Positions 24,831 through 36,824 of a stretch of 64,000 nucleotides of DNA are shown here, piece by piece. The stretch spans positions 1,721,795-1,785,794 of the forward strand of contig JADWOT020001577.1 of NCBI GenBank assembly GCA_036345935.2, read 5' to 3'. The translations under genes and the position numbers were made by a program. How positions within the stretch are numbered: the first letter of the stretch is position 1; the number at the start of each line of letters is the position of its first letter. This DNA is from Taenia hydatigena (lineage: Eukaryota; Platyhelminthes; Cestoda; Cyclophyllidea; Taeniidae). The notes below the pieces were generated by a model. That model was given only the letters and a program-made list of their open reading frames with translations. It searched no databases and was not told where the DNA came from.

Positions 24831-27575
24831 TACCTAACCAAAGGCTAGTGATGCCAAAAGAGATTCCTAACATTGGAATACAGTTTTTATTCCTGTTAAA
24901 ACTTAAAACGGCTGGGGAAAAATTAACCTTTGAAATAAGAAAAACACTGCACATGCTTCGGGTGGGTAATTAAACTCTACAAAAGCAGTATCGTTGCAGT
25001 AAAGAGCAACGCAATGCGTTTCAATGGAGGATCCCAGAACAATGCCTCTGTAACTTTATTTGGAGCGATATACTATAGGGCCTAGTAGAATTGACAAGTG
25101 ATGAACCACACAATCATTCAAATTGGGGAGAATCGACCGCTGTCCATCCAAACTCAGTCACTGCCTGACCATATTCACAGCACCTTTTATTTGTGCAAAC
25201 TAAATTACACGCTTTCGCTTACCCGCGTGGTATGATAGAATTTGGAGTTCGTTGCGACTTTTGCATTTGCAGAGAGACTTCCCCTCAGCTGGAGTAGTTT
25301 GCTGCGTTGCCTGATAATAATAATCGCATTCCACTCCGTCCGAATTTGTCCTATGATAGTGGAGGTGTATAGCCCTCACGAAATTTAACACTGAATCGCA
25401 AAGTGTAGTAGCTGGATTAGATTGCAAAATAATTATCAAAGTTACCACTAGAGATGGCATGTTTAAGACTTCGTGTGACCTGAGAAACTGTTAGCGTGTC
25501 CATCCACATCTGTGGTGCTTCCCGCTTCGGCCACCTCACACCGTTGTACCACACCTGGATTTAGGTTGACTCACCCATGATGAAGGGAGAAGTCACAACA
25601 AGTTATGCATGGACCGAATGACGCGTTTAATTATTTTTGTAAAGACACAAAGGACGATTCGTTAATCGTGTAATAGGCGGCAGCAAAACCTGTCCATTAG
25701 ATGCAAAATCTATCCAAAGCATTTTTCTCCTTCATCACCACCCGGTGAAAGATGTCACGCATTCACCGAGTCAGCGGTGATCAAAGTATGCAAACTTATT
25801 TGACAATGTATTGCAAGTGCTGCAGAGAGCCAAAATAATTTACCAACCATCTGCTAGTAGACCAACTTATCGTGACAGGGTTAATCGGTGTTAAAGTAAT
25901 TATAAGTTTGTTGATCTTAGGGCATCATTGCTGACTTGATGCAATCCCTTTTAGAATAGAGGCCGGAGTCAACAGCAGGCCCGGAATCCCAAACCACGAA
26001 AGTGGAATGACTTACTGATGGATCTGCGTAAACTGCACAATTTTCGAGAAAACGGTAATGGCAATGCACAAATGATTAGTTGCGATTCTAAACCTGTGTT
26101 CCTAGACCTTACATGCAGCTGCAGTTGTGAATCATCCCATTCAGATCTTGGCACGCCTCAAGTGATCTGGCTCTAGGCTGGAAGAGCACATCATTGATTA
26201 GCGTCAGCCATTTAACCCAATCGCATGCCTCACTCATATTTAAGCTATTTCTATCCGTTATTCAGAAGTATTAACACAGACCCTGCGAAACTTGCACACA
26301 TTTATTCACCGAGAATCGCCATAAAGTAAGCACGTTTGAATAAGTAAATTGAACTGATCAGTCATTAAAATTTGAAGTCCATCAGTGCGTAGATTTTGAG
26401 AGGAGAAAACGCCAGTATTTTTTCTCAAGCGGTTGACTTGTTTGCGCTACAGTCGTATGCCGTGTTACCGGCAGTGGTGGTAGGGATAGCAATTGGAACA
26501 GTCGTTGTAGCATGAGTGGAAGACGGACAATTCGTAAGGTGTCGGGTGAGCAAACTGCGATGGCTAAATGATGCAACACAGCGGGGGCAGCACCAGCGCT
26601 TCACATCCATGTGTGTCTGTAAATGCGCTCGAAGATTCGACCGATCGGCAAAGGCGCGTTGGCAGGTGGAACAGACGAAGGGCTTCTCGCCTGTGTGCGT
26701 ACGCTCGTGACTCTGAAGAAGCCATTTGCGTGAGCACGCCTTATCACAAAAGCGACACTTCCATGACAGTGAGTGACTCTGCCTATGCGTATGCGGGGAG
26801 GCAGCGCTTTTGTATGCCCTTCCGCACTCTTGGCATTTCCATTTCTGTCGCGCTTCTTCGTCCACTCTTTCATCATTCACATCACTGCACAGTGTAAGAT
26901 AGTTGATAATGTTGTTTTTCCTGTCGTTGTCATTCATCGCATCTTTGTTATTGTATTGAGAGACCCCGCTATTTGGTAAGCTGGAGGCAGCATCATTGGG
27001 TTCGACAACAGTTGTACTTTTGAACTTTTCAATTATGCTAAGCAGAATCGCTGACAGCATGTTGAGAGACAAGGGAAGGCAGTCGGAGGTCTGCAGACCA
27101 TGTGTACTAGGCAGTGTTGAAAGGCAGTATTGAGGAAGCTGAGACGGCATCAAAGGGTTAGAATTGGCAGGTAGAGAGTGAATCTGTGGGAGCGCTTCAA
27201 TGGGATTGATCAAGGAATGGGGTGATGGAGATACGGGTTGCGAGGCCGGATGTGTAGGGCAATCTTTCGAAAGATTCTGTCCATTGCACCCGTATTCACG
27301 TTGAGATAACTTTGATGCGTTGAAGTAGTGTGACGATGGAGTGGAAGAAGTGTCGGCAGAATTCAATGTGGCGGCTGTTGATTTGATAAGAGTATCGAGG
27401 ACATAGCAAATGAGTTGGAGTGTCGATCCATAATTGTGAATTTCTTTGTCCTTGTCGTTGGAGCATGCTAACTTTGGAGACACCTAAGTGGCAGGCGGCA
27501 GATGCAGAATGCTTGCTATGGAGAAGTCTAAGAGGAATGAGATAAATTTTGCTGTGAATTTAAGCAAAGACAAGG
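24830..27575 (-). repeat. Middle copy, segment 4 (inverted, carries zinc-finger copy 2)
   Basis: Direct match to right-arm 56390-59040, so inverted relative to the left arm. It joins segment 3 abruptly near 24830 and ends inside intron 1 of the zinc-finger gene near 27570. Confidence 0.85.
26425..27527 (-). pseudogene. Snail-like zinc-finger gene, copy 2: 5'-truncated with early stop
   Basis: Exon 2 is present with its acceptor (CATTCCTCTTAG) and still encodes FSIASIL, but a TAG at 27484-27486 replaces the CAA of copies 1 and 4, 14 codons into the exon. Homology stops inside intron 1, so the micro-exon, TATA box and CCAAT boxes are missing. The remaining 352 codons are open to TGA at 26425, with all zinc ligands kept. 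However, finger one has Leu to Pro at the conserved hydrophobic position (SPHTH) and finger two has Gly to Ser. A downstream start could give a finger-only protein, but loss of the promoter makes a recent pseudogene likelier. Confidence 0.75.
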
Positions 27576-27789
27576 CCCTTGGTCGTCATGGTGGCATAAT
27601 ATCTGTGGATGTCTGGCGTCATTGTTGAAACAAGGGGTTCAACTAAATTTATCAAGGGGCTTTATGACGTGTGAAAATATAAGAATACGGGTTCTTTGCT
27701 TCTGTCTGCCCAAATCCTGGCATCTATTTAATGCTTGCCGGAAATTGTTAAAGTCACTGTAGGAGTGGTGCAGTCTATCATGACTATAT

Positions 27790-28345
27790 GCTTGCGATTG
27801 GAAGCAGGTAGCAAAAGAGTAAATGAGCTTGGATTCAAAGCAATGCAAATTTGTGCGTTATGGCAGGTGTCGCAATAGATTGTAGAAAGATTGTGAGGAA
27901 TTAACCGAGCACAACTTTCACCGGGCGCAATTGGCATGCACATCTCGTGCATTATGAGGATGAAACTAGAATGGTTGTATTTCACCTATCCACTTGCTTG
28001 TTAGACAGGTCCGCATACCTGCGACCTCCTCATCATAAGAAGTGTCTTATTAACAGATGGCAATAACTCATTACTGGCTTGGGAACCACTTTTATACGAA
28101 CAACCTACATGCCTTCCTCTTGCCTAGGTGTACACTAGCCGATGACTAACTCGGTATGATTACTAGCTTATGACACTTTGTGAACGGCTTCTAAATCACC
28201 TCTGATTTCTTATCAAAGCAGAGACAAGAAGCAGCGCTGGGGATTAACAACTCAGACGACTTTGTGATCGTTGATGCTTTACACTAACTTGTAAGTGTGG
28301 AGAGTGACAAATACATATCTGAAAGACACACAACCTTGACAGCTG
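27790..28345 (+). repeat. Repeat shared with 40325-40890 (direct), with a broken frame
   Basis: Direct similarity of roughly 85 percent. At 28150-28290 the frame that is open in the other copy reads FVNGF-stop-ITSDF...ALGINNSDDFVI, with TAA for CAA and another stop shortly after. This copy is therefore a broken fragment. Confidence 0.7.
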
Positions 28346-28665
28346 CACTGATCCACCTGTTTTTGTTAGCGATGCAAAAGCATGCCTAATGAGACATTCA
28401 TTGGTGATAAATGATGTCAAGTATTACAAAGATCCATGAAGGCTTCTACTGGCACGCAGTCGTAGACGTGCACCAGACTCGTGGATAGGTAGTCAGCCAT
28501 GCGAATACAAATGCGTGAAACGTGTTGCAACTCATGCTAAATAAATAAGATCAGCAGGTCAAAATTGCGCTTGCATGGCGGTTGATTTGCTTCATCTACC
28601 TCTCTACGAGATCAATTAGTCCTAACCATTGTTCGGGTTAACGAATCCCAATTACTCACCGTCTG

Positions 28666-28718
28666 CCAATGAGTTGTCGAAGGTCAAACCAATGAGATTT
28701 CAGTTCACGATGTATAAA
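28666..28718 (+). promoter_or_regulatory. Core promoter of zinc-finger copy 3
   Basis: Two CCAATGAG boxes start at 28666 and 28689 (23 bp apart), and TATAAA is at 28713-28718, 50 bp before the start codon. Spacing is identical to copies 1 and 4 although the surrounding sequence has drifted. Confidence 0.7.
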
Positions 28719-28762
28719 CTCCGACAATGTCTCAATGCTCGTCAGTTGACACCTTTTCGACC

Positions 28763-29970
28763 ATGCAGAACGGTAAGGCGCTTTCCAACTTGTACTTCAC
28801 TATCAGTTTTGTCGGTTTTATTTGAGGAGAAGCAAGCATGTTCCAATCCATGAATCGCGAATACTTGAACGTTTTCATGCATCTAGACAAAAAAATTTTC
28901 CACTCTTTTTAGACTCTTCCATAGAGGGCGTTCTGGATCTGTCATCTACTGCTAAAATCTCCGTCAATGACAGAAACATTTTTAATCAAGAGCGGATAAT
29001 CTCATCACCGTCAACGGCAGCAGAAGCAGAAAATTCCCCTAGCATTCCTTTCACTACCATGATACGTGACTCCAGCGTATCGACATTATCACAGCTTGGA
29101 TGCACGTCCAATAAACAGATTCTCGAGGGAGAATGTTCTGCACATCCCATCTCTCAATCCGCATTCACACCAACCCTTCCCTCGGTTAGTCAAGTGGGAG
29201 CGTTCCCACAGCCTTTTGCTCCACCGGTCTCTTTTGGCGCTTCTCCAGCTCTTCAATTTCCACACCACTCTCTTCCACTGCTGCCTGGCGAAGTTTGTCA
29301 GCAGAGCTCTCCTTGTCTTTCTTTGTATCACTATCTGATCTCCAAAATTCTCCTTAATCCGATTAGAGAATCACCAAACAGAAGTATTACCGATTCTACT
29401 GATATTGCTGCCAATTCCCAGACCAGCGAGATCCCTATACATATCAACATTAATGCGGCCAACAACAATAACAAGGACGACAATAGCTTTGCCCCTTCCA
29501 CAATCTCCAATGAGGTGGATTGTGAGGGCGTGAATGAAGGAGAGCGACCGAGATGGGAATGCGAGGAGTGTGGGAGGACGTACGATGTCGCTGCCTCTCT
29601 GCTAACACATAGGCGGATTCACTCACTTTCATGGAAATGTCGCATATGTGGCAAGGCGTTCAAGCGCAAGTGGTCTCTTCAGGTACACAAGCGCACGCAC
29701 TCGGGCGAGAAGCCCTTCGTCTGTCCCACCTGCCAACGCGCCTTCGCTGATGGCTCGAATCTGCGAGCCCACATGCAAACGCACATGGAGGTGAAGCGCT
29801 GGCGCTGTTCCCAATGCACTGCATCATTTGCTCGATACTGCTCCCTTAAGCGGCACCTCGTAAAGTGTCCATTCGCTACTCTTGCAGCAGCTGCTGTTAC
29901 AAGTGAAAACTCTGTAACACCCCCAGCCAATACGACATGCGATGGCGACACCACCGACCAGGCTACTTGA
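28763..29970 (+). CDS. Snail-like C2H2 zinc-finger transcription factor, copy 3 (intact, diverged)
   Basis: Predicted nuclear DNA-binding protein of 355 aa. Exon 1 is 28763-28772 (ATG CAG AAC G), the intron is 28773-28912 (140 bp, GTAAGG donor, CTCTTTTTAG acceptor), and exon 2 is 28913-29970, ending in TGA. Four fingers at residues 218-322 keep every zinc ligand, including the terminal C2HC finger (RHLVKC). HSGEKPF and FADGSNLRAHMQTH retain Snail character, while the finger-two helix has changed (WSLQVH for WLLQGH). The N-terminus reads MQNDSSIEGVLDL: the EH1-like Phe is Ser and the following Ile is Val, so Groucho binding is probably lost or weak. Promoter geometry and polyA signal (30061-30066) are intact. 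It is likely functional but specialised. Confidence 0.8.
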
Positions 29971-30389
29971 GATGAAGCGTCAGAAGTTTTTTCTACCCCA
30001 ATTTACACATCAATTAGCTCCAAGATTTCGTGCCACATTTATTATAGCAATGTTTTGTAAAATAAATGCATGCACTCACTGCAGAGTCTCTCTTTTAACA
30101 TTGTTATCAATTAACAGCCAGCTATCAATAAAGTCGCAAAGCGTGCGATGGGACGAAGTGGCTTTTGCCGTTGTGAATTTGATTTGATCACATTTGTTCC
30201 TATTCTTGCTTAGAGTCAGGTCACCTATGGTTGGGTTCGCATATCATGATCGGCGCCTCGAATGTAGTAATGCATGGCCCACTTTACCAGAACATTCACC
30301 TTCGAGATCTGGAGGAAGCAACTATCCAAATCGCATCGAATCATTCCCATGTAACCTTGCACTTTGCTTTTGCTACCGTCCCGGATTTT

Positions 30390-33300
30390 GTACAGTTCAC
30401 ATCGACGGAGCAGTGGTTCACTAATGATGTTGCAGATTGCCTGTATTAGTGTACTTTCACCTCTGCTACTTCACCATACACTGATCTCTGTGGGGCCACC
30501 TGTAGGAACCTGTGCCACAACAGGATTTTGCCACTTTAGCCTAAACAACTGATGGGGATCGACAATAGAACTGTAAATCGAATCAACTTAAATTGTGATT
30601 CACACAAGTTCTTAGGATCCCTAGTCATACTGCAGCAATCAGATGCAGGAAAATCTGGCATGGAGGACGGAGGGGTGGAGATGGTAACTGTTAGGATGTC
30701 ACCGCTTCGTGTTCCTGCATCGATGACACGCCAGTTGGGAGGAGTGTGGAGGAGCAAAACCACACGCAAAGCCATGCCTCCACCTCATGCGTGTCAACCC
30801 CAAGCCCATCAGCGGCTTGGTCAGGAAGACTTAGTCGAACGTGTACAATCGATTTGAGTGCGCGGTGGCAAGTTCTACATGGCGAAGGGAACATCTCCAA
30901 TGGCATTTCAAACTTCCTAATGAGAATTGCAATTGCTTGGGGCTGCAATACAAATTAGGCTGTCTGGATGCAGAAAATGGAAGGAATGGCAAAGATACCA
31001 AAAAGGAATTTGACCTAAAATCAAAAAATATACGGACGACACACGCAGCAGCTTAAAACTTGGGTGAGTCGAGATGGCAATGGTGGGTGGTGAACGGGAT
31101 ATATATCAAGACACAACTTAGCAAACCATGCTGTCTTTAATTTACACAAACTAGTGCGCGTTGGAGCTAATAGAAATTATTTAATTGGTATTATTGGACC
31201 GATATCGAAACAAAGGGAGTAAATACCTTCGATGCAGTGGTTAGAGGCAAATAACGCCAGCATTTACCCTAGGACATTGTAACGGCTATTTGACGTGGGG
31301 GCGTGTATGCGCTTAAGTGCAACAGCAATGATCGCATACGAGTAAAGGGAGGGCCTAAAATGAGTCAGCCCAAAAGCACGACTGAATCGTGCTAAGATGG
31401 GCTTCATTAAGTTAGAATCCCGATGCTGTGTCACCATGGCAGCGTTATCTTCAGATGGTTGGCTATCTGCCAAAAATTATGTTTCGTTTTGTCCACACTT
31501 GTCCTGAAGTCGTGTAGAATTATGGCCTTATTAATCAGCTGCAAAGTGTTGGCGGAGTTGAATCGCACCACAGCTATCGGGGGAGCAGCGAGAGATTACA
31601 TGCTTACAACACACCCTGACCTAAGATCCTGTCAGCGCAATGGTTGACATCTGTGGCATCCCTGCAGTTTAGTTACTATGATCGTGTATTAGATGGCTAC
31701 AAAGCCTGTCAGTTAAAAGCGAAATTATTTTAGGCATCCTTTCCTTCCAGCATCATTTCATTAAAGACGTCACTCATTCAGTGGTTCGGAGGTGAATTAA
31801 AATATAAATTGATAAAGTTGTTTAAAAATTTGATGCAAGTGTAACGCGAATTCGAATTAGGTTTACAACAGAGTGACTAACATTGTGAGAATGTTTAGTT
31901 TGTTAATATTAAGGCGTCACTGCTGATCGGATGCAATTGAATGTTAAATAGGAATTGTAAACAGCAGGCCAACGGGCCTAAACCAAAAAAAATGTAGGAT
32001 CCACTGCACAATCAACGTAGAATATACAAAATTCGAGAAGATGGTAACAGCAAAGCGTAAAGTCCCTCGAAATAATTCGCTGTGGTTCCAAAATTTACTA
32101 TCTTCAAATTTAAAATGTGTGGATTATAATTAGCTCAACCACGCGTGATTTCCGAGTTCACTTTGTGCGTTAAAATGGAGCGGTCAACTAATCTCGATTT
32201 GATGTGGACCATCTATCATCTTCGAAGGAACGATTTGGATTAACTTAACCGTTTCGGACTACTTGGAATCCCGTGCATCTCCAAGACCGGGAATAACTAC
32301 CACATCTTCCATTTCAAATAATTAACCCAAATGTCGTTTCATTTCGCCGCATGTTTTGCAACTAACCAAGTGTTCATTACTTATTGTTTGATAACAACAG
32401 TGAAAAAACAGACTATGCAAAATATGCATGAATTAATTTGCTTCGACGTGCTCTAAAGTAGGTGCGTTAGACATAGTAAATTGCATAAATATGACTTGAA
32501 AAATTGGAGCGACTGAAGCGCCCTCTTAACTGGTTGAGTTGATGGTGCCTGCGTCGTATGTCGTGTTGACTAAGGAAGTAGTGGGAACATCATTCGTAAC
32601 TGTGGCTGTAGCAGGAGTAGAGAAGAGACATATTGCAAGGTGTCGATTGAGCGGAAGGGTCCGGCTGAATGATGCAAATGCGCCAGCAGATTCAAATGAT
32701 CGGCAGAGGGTGTTTTTCGTGCGAATGCCTTGCCACAGAAACCACATCTCCAAGAGAGTGAATAACTTTGCCAGCGCGATCGCAGAAGGGAATCGCTGTT
32801 ATGTGTCTTTACACACTCCCAGCACTTCCATTTCGGTCGTACATATCCATTTTAATCCCTTATTGCTCACAGCATTAGGAAATGTGGGAGAACCGGCGTT
32901 GTCATTATTTTTGTCTTTGTCAATCGTCACGCCATTAATAGCGTAATGAGGATCCCAGCTCTTCGAGAAGTCGGAAGCATCACAACATGTCATGTCGAAC
33001 ATAAACTTTGAAAACAGGTAGTGATAGAAGGGAAGGCAATCGAAGGCCTGCAGGTCAACTCTACTAGGCTGTTGTGGGAAAGACTAACAAGGAACATAGG
33101 GCGCTATCAAGGAAGGAGGATTGACAGGTGAAGCACGAAGCAGTGAAAGCGCTTCGACTTGGCCGATCGACAAAAAGGGGATGAGGACAAGGGTTGATGG
33201 GAATGCTGAAAAAGCAATATTTGTGCTTGCCCTTTATATAGATGACAATGCTATCCCATCCATGTGTGAGGCTGTCTAGCGGTTACGCTTCGTCAAATTG

Positions 33301-34700
33301 TTATTTTTAACCAGAATATAGTATTTCACAGGGTAATTTGTGAAAACTTACGTAATCTCAATAAGGAATGGAGCTTGAACAAAAAATTAGTAGGTGAAGA
33401 CCTGTGGAATAGTAGCATTGGAAGTTTTCCGCCTATCATATTGCTAGAGCCCTTAGTCTAGTTGGAGTGCTCATGTTCTCTGAATGAACTACAGCTAATT
33501 AGGGAAGCATTACTGCCAGACTCTTCCGCAGACGAAGATGATTGACACATGAGCCAGATAGTGCTGGGGGTGAACGATGCTTTGAATATAGTTGCACTTA
33601 ATAGGCAGGCGTGGTGACCATCTGATACACTGATGCAATAATATAAGAGCGAATTTAGTAAAACTTATCACCCTCGAGATCTAGACGGAGCAAATTTAGG
33701 AATCGCAACAAATTATTTGCATGTTACTCTATGCTTTGCTCTCATCACCCTCTCAAACTTCGTACAGTTCACATCGAGCGGGCAGTTTGTCGTGATCTAA
33801 TCGCGGTTAGGGTTTTGCAGCTTGCTTTTGGCACTAGTTACGAATTTCATGTCGAATTTTAAACCTCATTCTTAGATTTTCCTTCCATCAAATCAATAGT
33901 GATGCTTTAATATTAACAAAATTAACTTCTCCGCAGGGCAAATTTATCCACCACGATGGCTTGACCTACTATTAGACACTTGGGGAACTGAAATTCACAT
34001 TTATTGACGCATTGTGACTGTACGACACTCAAATTAAATTGTCGAATTAGATTTCATACCTTGTTTGCCACTGACTCATTGAATGCTAGACAACTTCAAG
34101 CAGATGGTGTTAATTGAAAGTGATGCTTTGAACATTATTTTGATCCTTATGGAAAGTTTTTGCTGCTATCTACTGCATGATTAATGTGCAAGAGAATTGA
34201 GCACATTATCTGGCTATGCATATCTTGTTGCAATTACTTCCTTCTCCACCTACTGCGAGTAAGCCAACTCAAATACGTGAGTGAGGCAACGGCCTTGGGT
34301 CGCCCAAATGGAGAGCTGCACAGATGTTCACAGACATGCCAACAGTCTCTTAGGTCAAGCCGCGTTGTAAACGTGCCATCCGTGGTGGTAATTTTGACAA
34401 TTACTGTGCAAGCTGATCAAGTTACTGCATACCGCGGTGAAGTTGGAGGACACGTCTGTACTTAGTGAGGTGCAATTATTATTAGGTAACAAGTGGACTA
34501 CTCTGCCTGAGAGGAAGTCTATTTTTAATTGCGCTTAGTACTAATGCAATGTGGTTTCCGTCGTATCGCTCGGGTGAACGAACGCGTGTAACTCATTTTG
34601 TCCAAACAAGAGATGCTGTAAGTAGAGTCGGTCAGTGGCCATGTGTGGATAGACAATGACCGATTTTCCTGAATTGAAACGATGGTGTGGTTCAATACTG
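30390..34700 (+). repeat. Direct duplicate B of a zinc-finger pseudogene unit
   Basis: Colinear with 14110-16930 plus 18350-19780, without the 1.4-kb block between them. 33390-33900 is especially close to 18590-19080. A separate short relative of 18860-18980 lies at 30290-30410. Confidence 0.8.
32520..33200 (-). pseudogene. Dead Snail-like zinc-finger gene, copy B
   Basis: Minus-strand homology covers most of exon 2. Finger one has lost both histidines (RWQSY in place of HRQSH). Finger two starts normally (CGFCGKAFARK) but breaks into a deletion reaching finger three, and the three/four fusion deletion of copy A is shared. The C-terminal tail (NDVPTTSLVNTTYDAGTINS) is recognisable in another frame. 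Homology ends near 33200; no micro-exon or promoter is found. Confidence 0.8.
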
Positions 34701-34739
34701 GTCAATTTCCCTAGGCTATATAGTGTGTCGTCCCGCATA

Positions 34740-36010
34740 AAATTACAGGGGCAATATCCTTGATCCGCTGATGAGTGTGCCCATTCTATTTTTAGTCGGA
34801 ATCAAGCCATGACTGTGCTCGTGTTGTTACTCCCCTTCACCTTCTCCAGCCAACGCGTTACCAGCACATGGACACGAAGCGGAGACGTGTTGACCATTAC
34901 CGTTGCCGCTCTGCCGACTCTGTGCGAGATAATCATGCATCAGCTCACGCATCGGTGAGATTACTGTTGCATGAGTCGTAACAACTAAGAGCTGCTGTGG
35001 GTTATAACTTATGTTAATTTTATTTACTATTCTGTCATCTAGCATCGTCAATCACTTACAACTAAAGAGGCCTGAATCCTGTTTTTGCGTACAATCTCAT
35101 AAGCGACACCATAGTAGGAAGTGTGTAATTGGGTAGTGACAAACACATGAAATTTGTCCGGTCTCAAGTAGTCTGATTGATCTAGTGGTAATTATTGCAC
35201 CTAAACTTGCTAATGTCTGCTAGCAACTGCTTTGCATATCAGCGAGAAAGAACTAAAATCTTGCTTCTATTCCTCTACCTAACTTCTCTAAATAGGTAGA
35301 GGTCTCAATAAATAGGATTACAAACATAAAGTGAGAATTAATTACAAAAATATCACAAAGAATCAAAGCTTTTCCTAATCTCATCTCCAAATCACAGCCA
35401 AAGTTAGACATGGGTGACATTCGCCTGCTTCAAAGACGAAATCCTGTTGGCAACACCAAGACGCAGTGTTATGGTTTGAATGCATAGTGAAATGTACCAT
35501 CGTCATACGGGATTAGTCAATGTCGGCTGACAAGTGCCTTTTTGGAATGCAAGAGAGGACTCGTTAACTTCGTATTACTTCTTTACTGGGTTTCCTTACC
35601 TAGGTCAATGTTTTTGAAAGCAGAGGCTCCTATACGAAGTTGGAATTAGTTCAAGGACTAATGATGCACACCAGAACCAAGTATCGCCTAGCGTCTAAGT
35701 CCAAGCTGAGGTAAGTATAGATGACAGGTGTAGTTCTTGTAAAGGCGTCCAGATCATTTTCTTTGAAGCGATTCTAACACACATGTGCCATTATGGGAAT
35801 TGCGGTGTAATGTTGGCGCGCAGTACACTGAGAAGCACGGCTTTCGCAGGCCAATCAGGAAAAGAAGTTTTGCACGAAGCAGTACGCAATCTTATGGGGT
35901 TGACTTAAATAATTTGTTCTGCACCATCGTGCATGGTGCTGATCATCATAGGGAAAGCACCAAAGGTAACACGTCTTTGAGTGAGCAGATTAATAAGGGT
36001 TCGTAGGCAT
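34740..36010 (+). repeat. Old diverged copies of the noncoding arm module
   Basis: 34770-34970 resembles 5240-5460 and 35760-35960 resembles 5950-6100, with heavy divergence. The stretch between and around them holds no gene I can support. Confidence 0.5.
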
Positions 36011-36393
36011 CTAAGTAAATCTTTGTGGACCTCAGTGTCTTTATGCAAAGGGCTATCAACCTTTTCACACTCCCCTGCTTACCATTGAAATGGGTGCAAG
36101 ATCACGTAGAGCTAGGCTAGTTAGTTCATTTTGATTTCAATGTCACCACAAGCGTACACCTGGACATGACTTCTGCTGAAATATGCTCATAGTTGAGTAA
36201 GTTTTATCAAGCTGATATTAGCTGAGGAGTTTTGATCATGTTACCGTCTTTGTAATGCATTTAATCCTTCGACGTCGTTCCATTCTTGCTAACCTTGATA
36301 GGCGCACCACTAGATTGCACCAGGAATCACTTTAAGATTAATGCCGTCATTTCATCAGGTTATATTGCCTAAAATGGCAGTTGGCGCTGATGG

Positions 36394-36607
36394 CTAATTT
36401 AAGGTCAAGCAATATGCATTATAAGGGCATATTTGAGGCTTTTTTGATGCAGTAATTGATGTGTGCATATCTCGTTTTTCAACTGCTGCTCGAATCAAGT
36501 TGGACACTACAGATTCCCATTCTGATGCATTATTTACTCGTTTCGCGGAACCATATTGACTTTTATGGCTTATAGCCAAAATTGAGTTTGGCTGCGGCCT
36601 CCTGGTT
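36394..36607 (-). other. Stop-bounded protein-like frame
   Basis: About 70 codons without a good ATG start, containing NNASEWESVVSNLIRAAVEKR and a Cys/Tyr-rich end before TAG. It could be a terminal exon. No family is recognised and no clean acceptor was found. It abuts a protein-like frame on the other strand. Confidence 0.25.
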
Positions 36608-36610
36608 TAA

Positions 36611-36820
36611 GATCTAAAAAGTGACAAGGCTAGAGAAGAAGATGGAAAAAGACCTGCTGACCTAAAGGAATCCTTACCAATAAGAGCTGTCGGAGACTAT
36701 TGGCGCCCTATCCTATGCCAAGGACTTGCAATCAAACTGCTCCTAATTGAAATAATGCCGCTGCGAAACGTAAACAAGGTACTGCCACAGCAACTCTACC
36801 TTCATTTAATGCAGCTTTGA
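36611..36820 (+). other. Stop-bounded protein-like frame, possible exon
   Basis: A 69-codon frame between TAA and TGA encodes a charged start (KSDKAREEDGKRPADLKES), then AVGDYWRPILCQG and a Leu/Ile-rich helix-like stretch. AAG|GTACTG at 36776-36784 could act as a donor. No ATG lies near the start, so it would be an internal or terminal exon. No family recognised. Confidence 0.3.
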
Positions 36821-36824
36821 ATTA

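Larger units (their letters stand above)
28450..30250 (+). repeat. Diverged zinc-finger unit (copy 3)
   Basis: Corresponds to about 520-2310 of the left arm: upstream sequence, promoter, gene and 3' flank to the GAGTCAGGTCAC motif near 30215. It is much more diverged than the arms are from each other, so it is an older duplicate. Confidence 0.75.

Noticed and set aside
26425..27527. Reassigned stop codons (TAA/TAG as Gln), suggested by TAG at a CAA position and by zinc-finger genes all ending in TGA
   Set aside because: Candidate small genes end in TAA or TAG, the 45-kb copy needs true frameshifts, and the families present are animal, where the nuclear code is standard.
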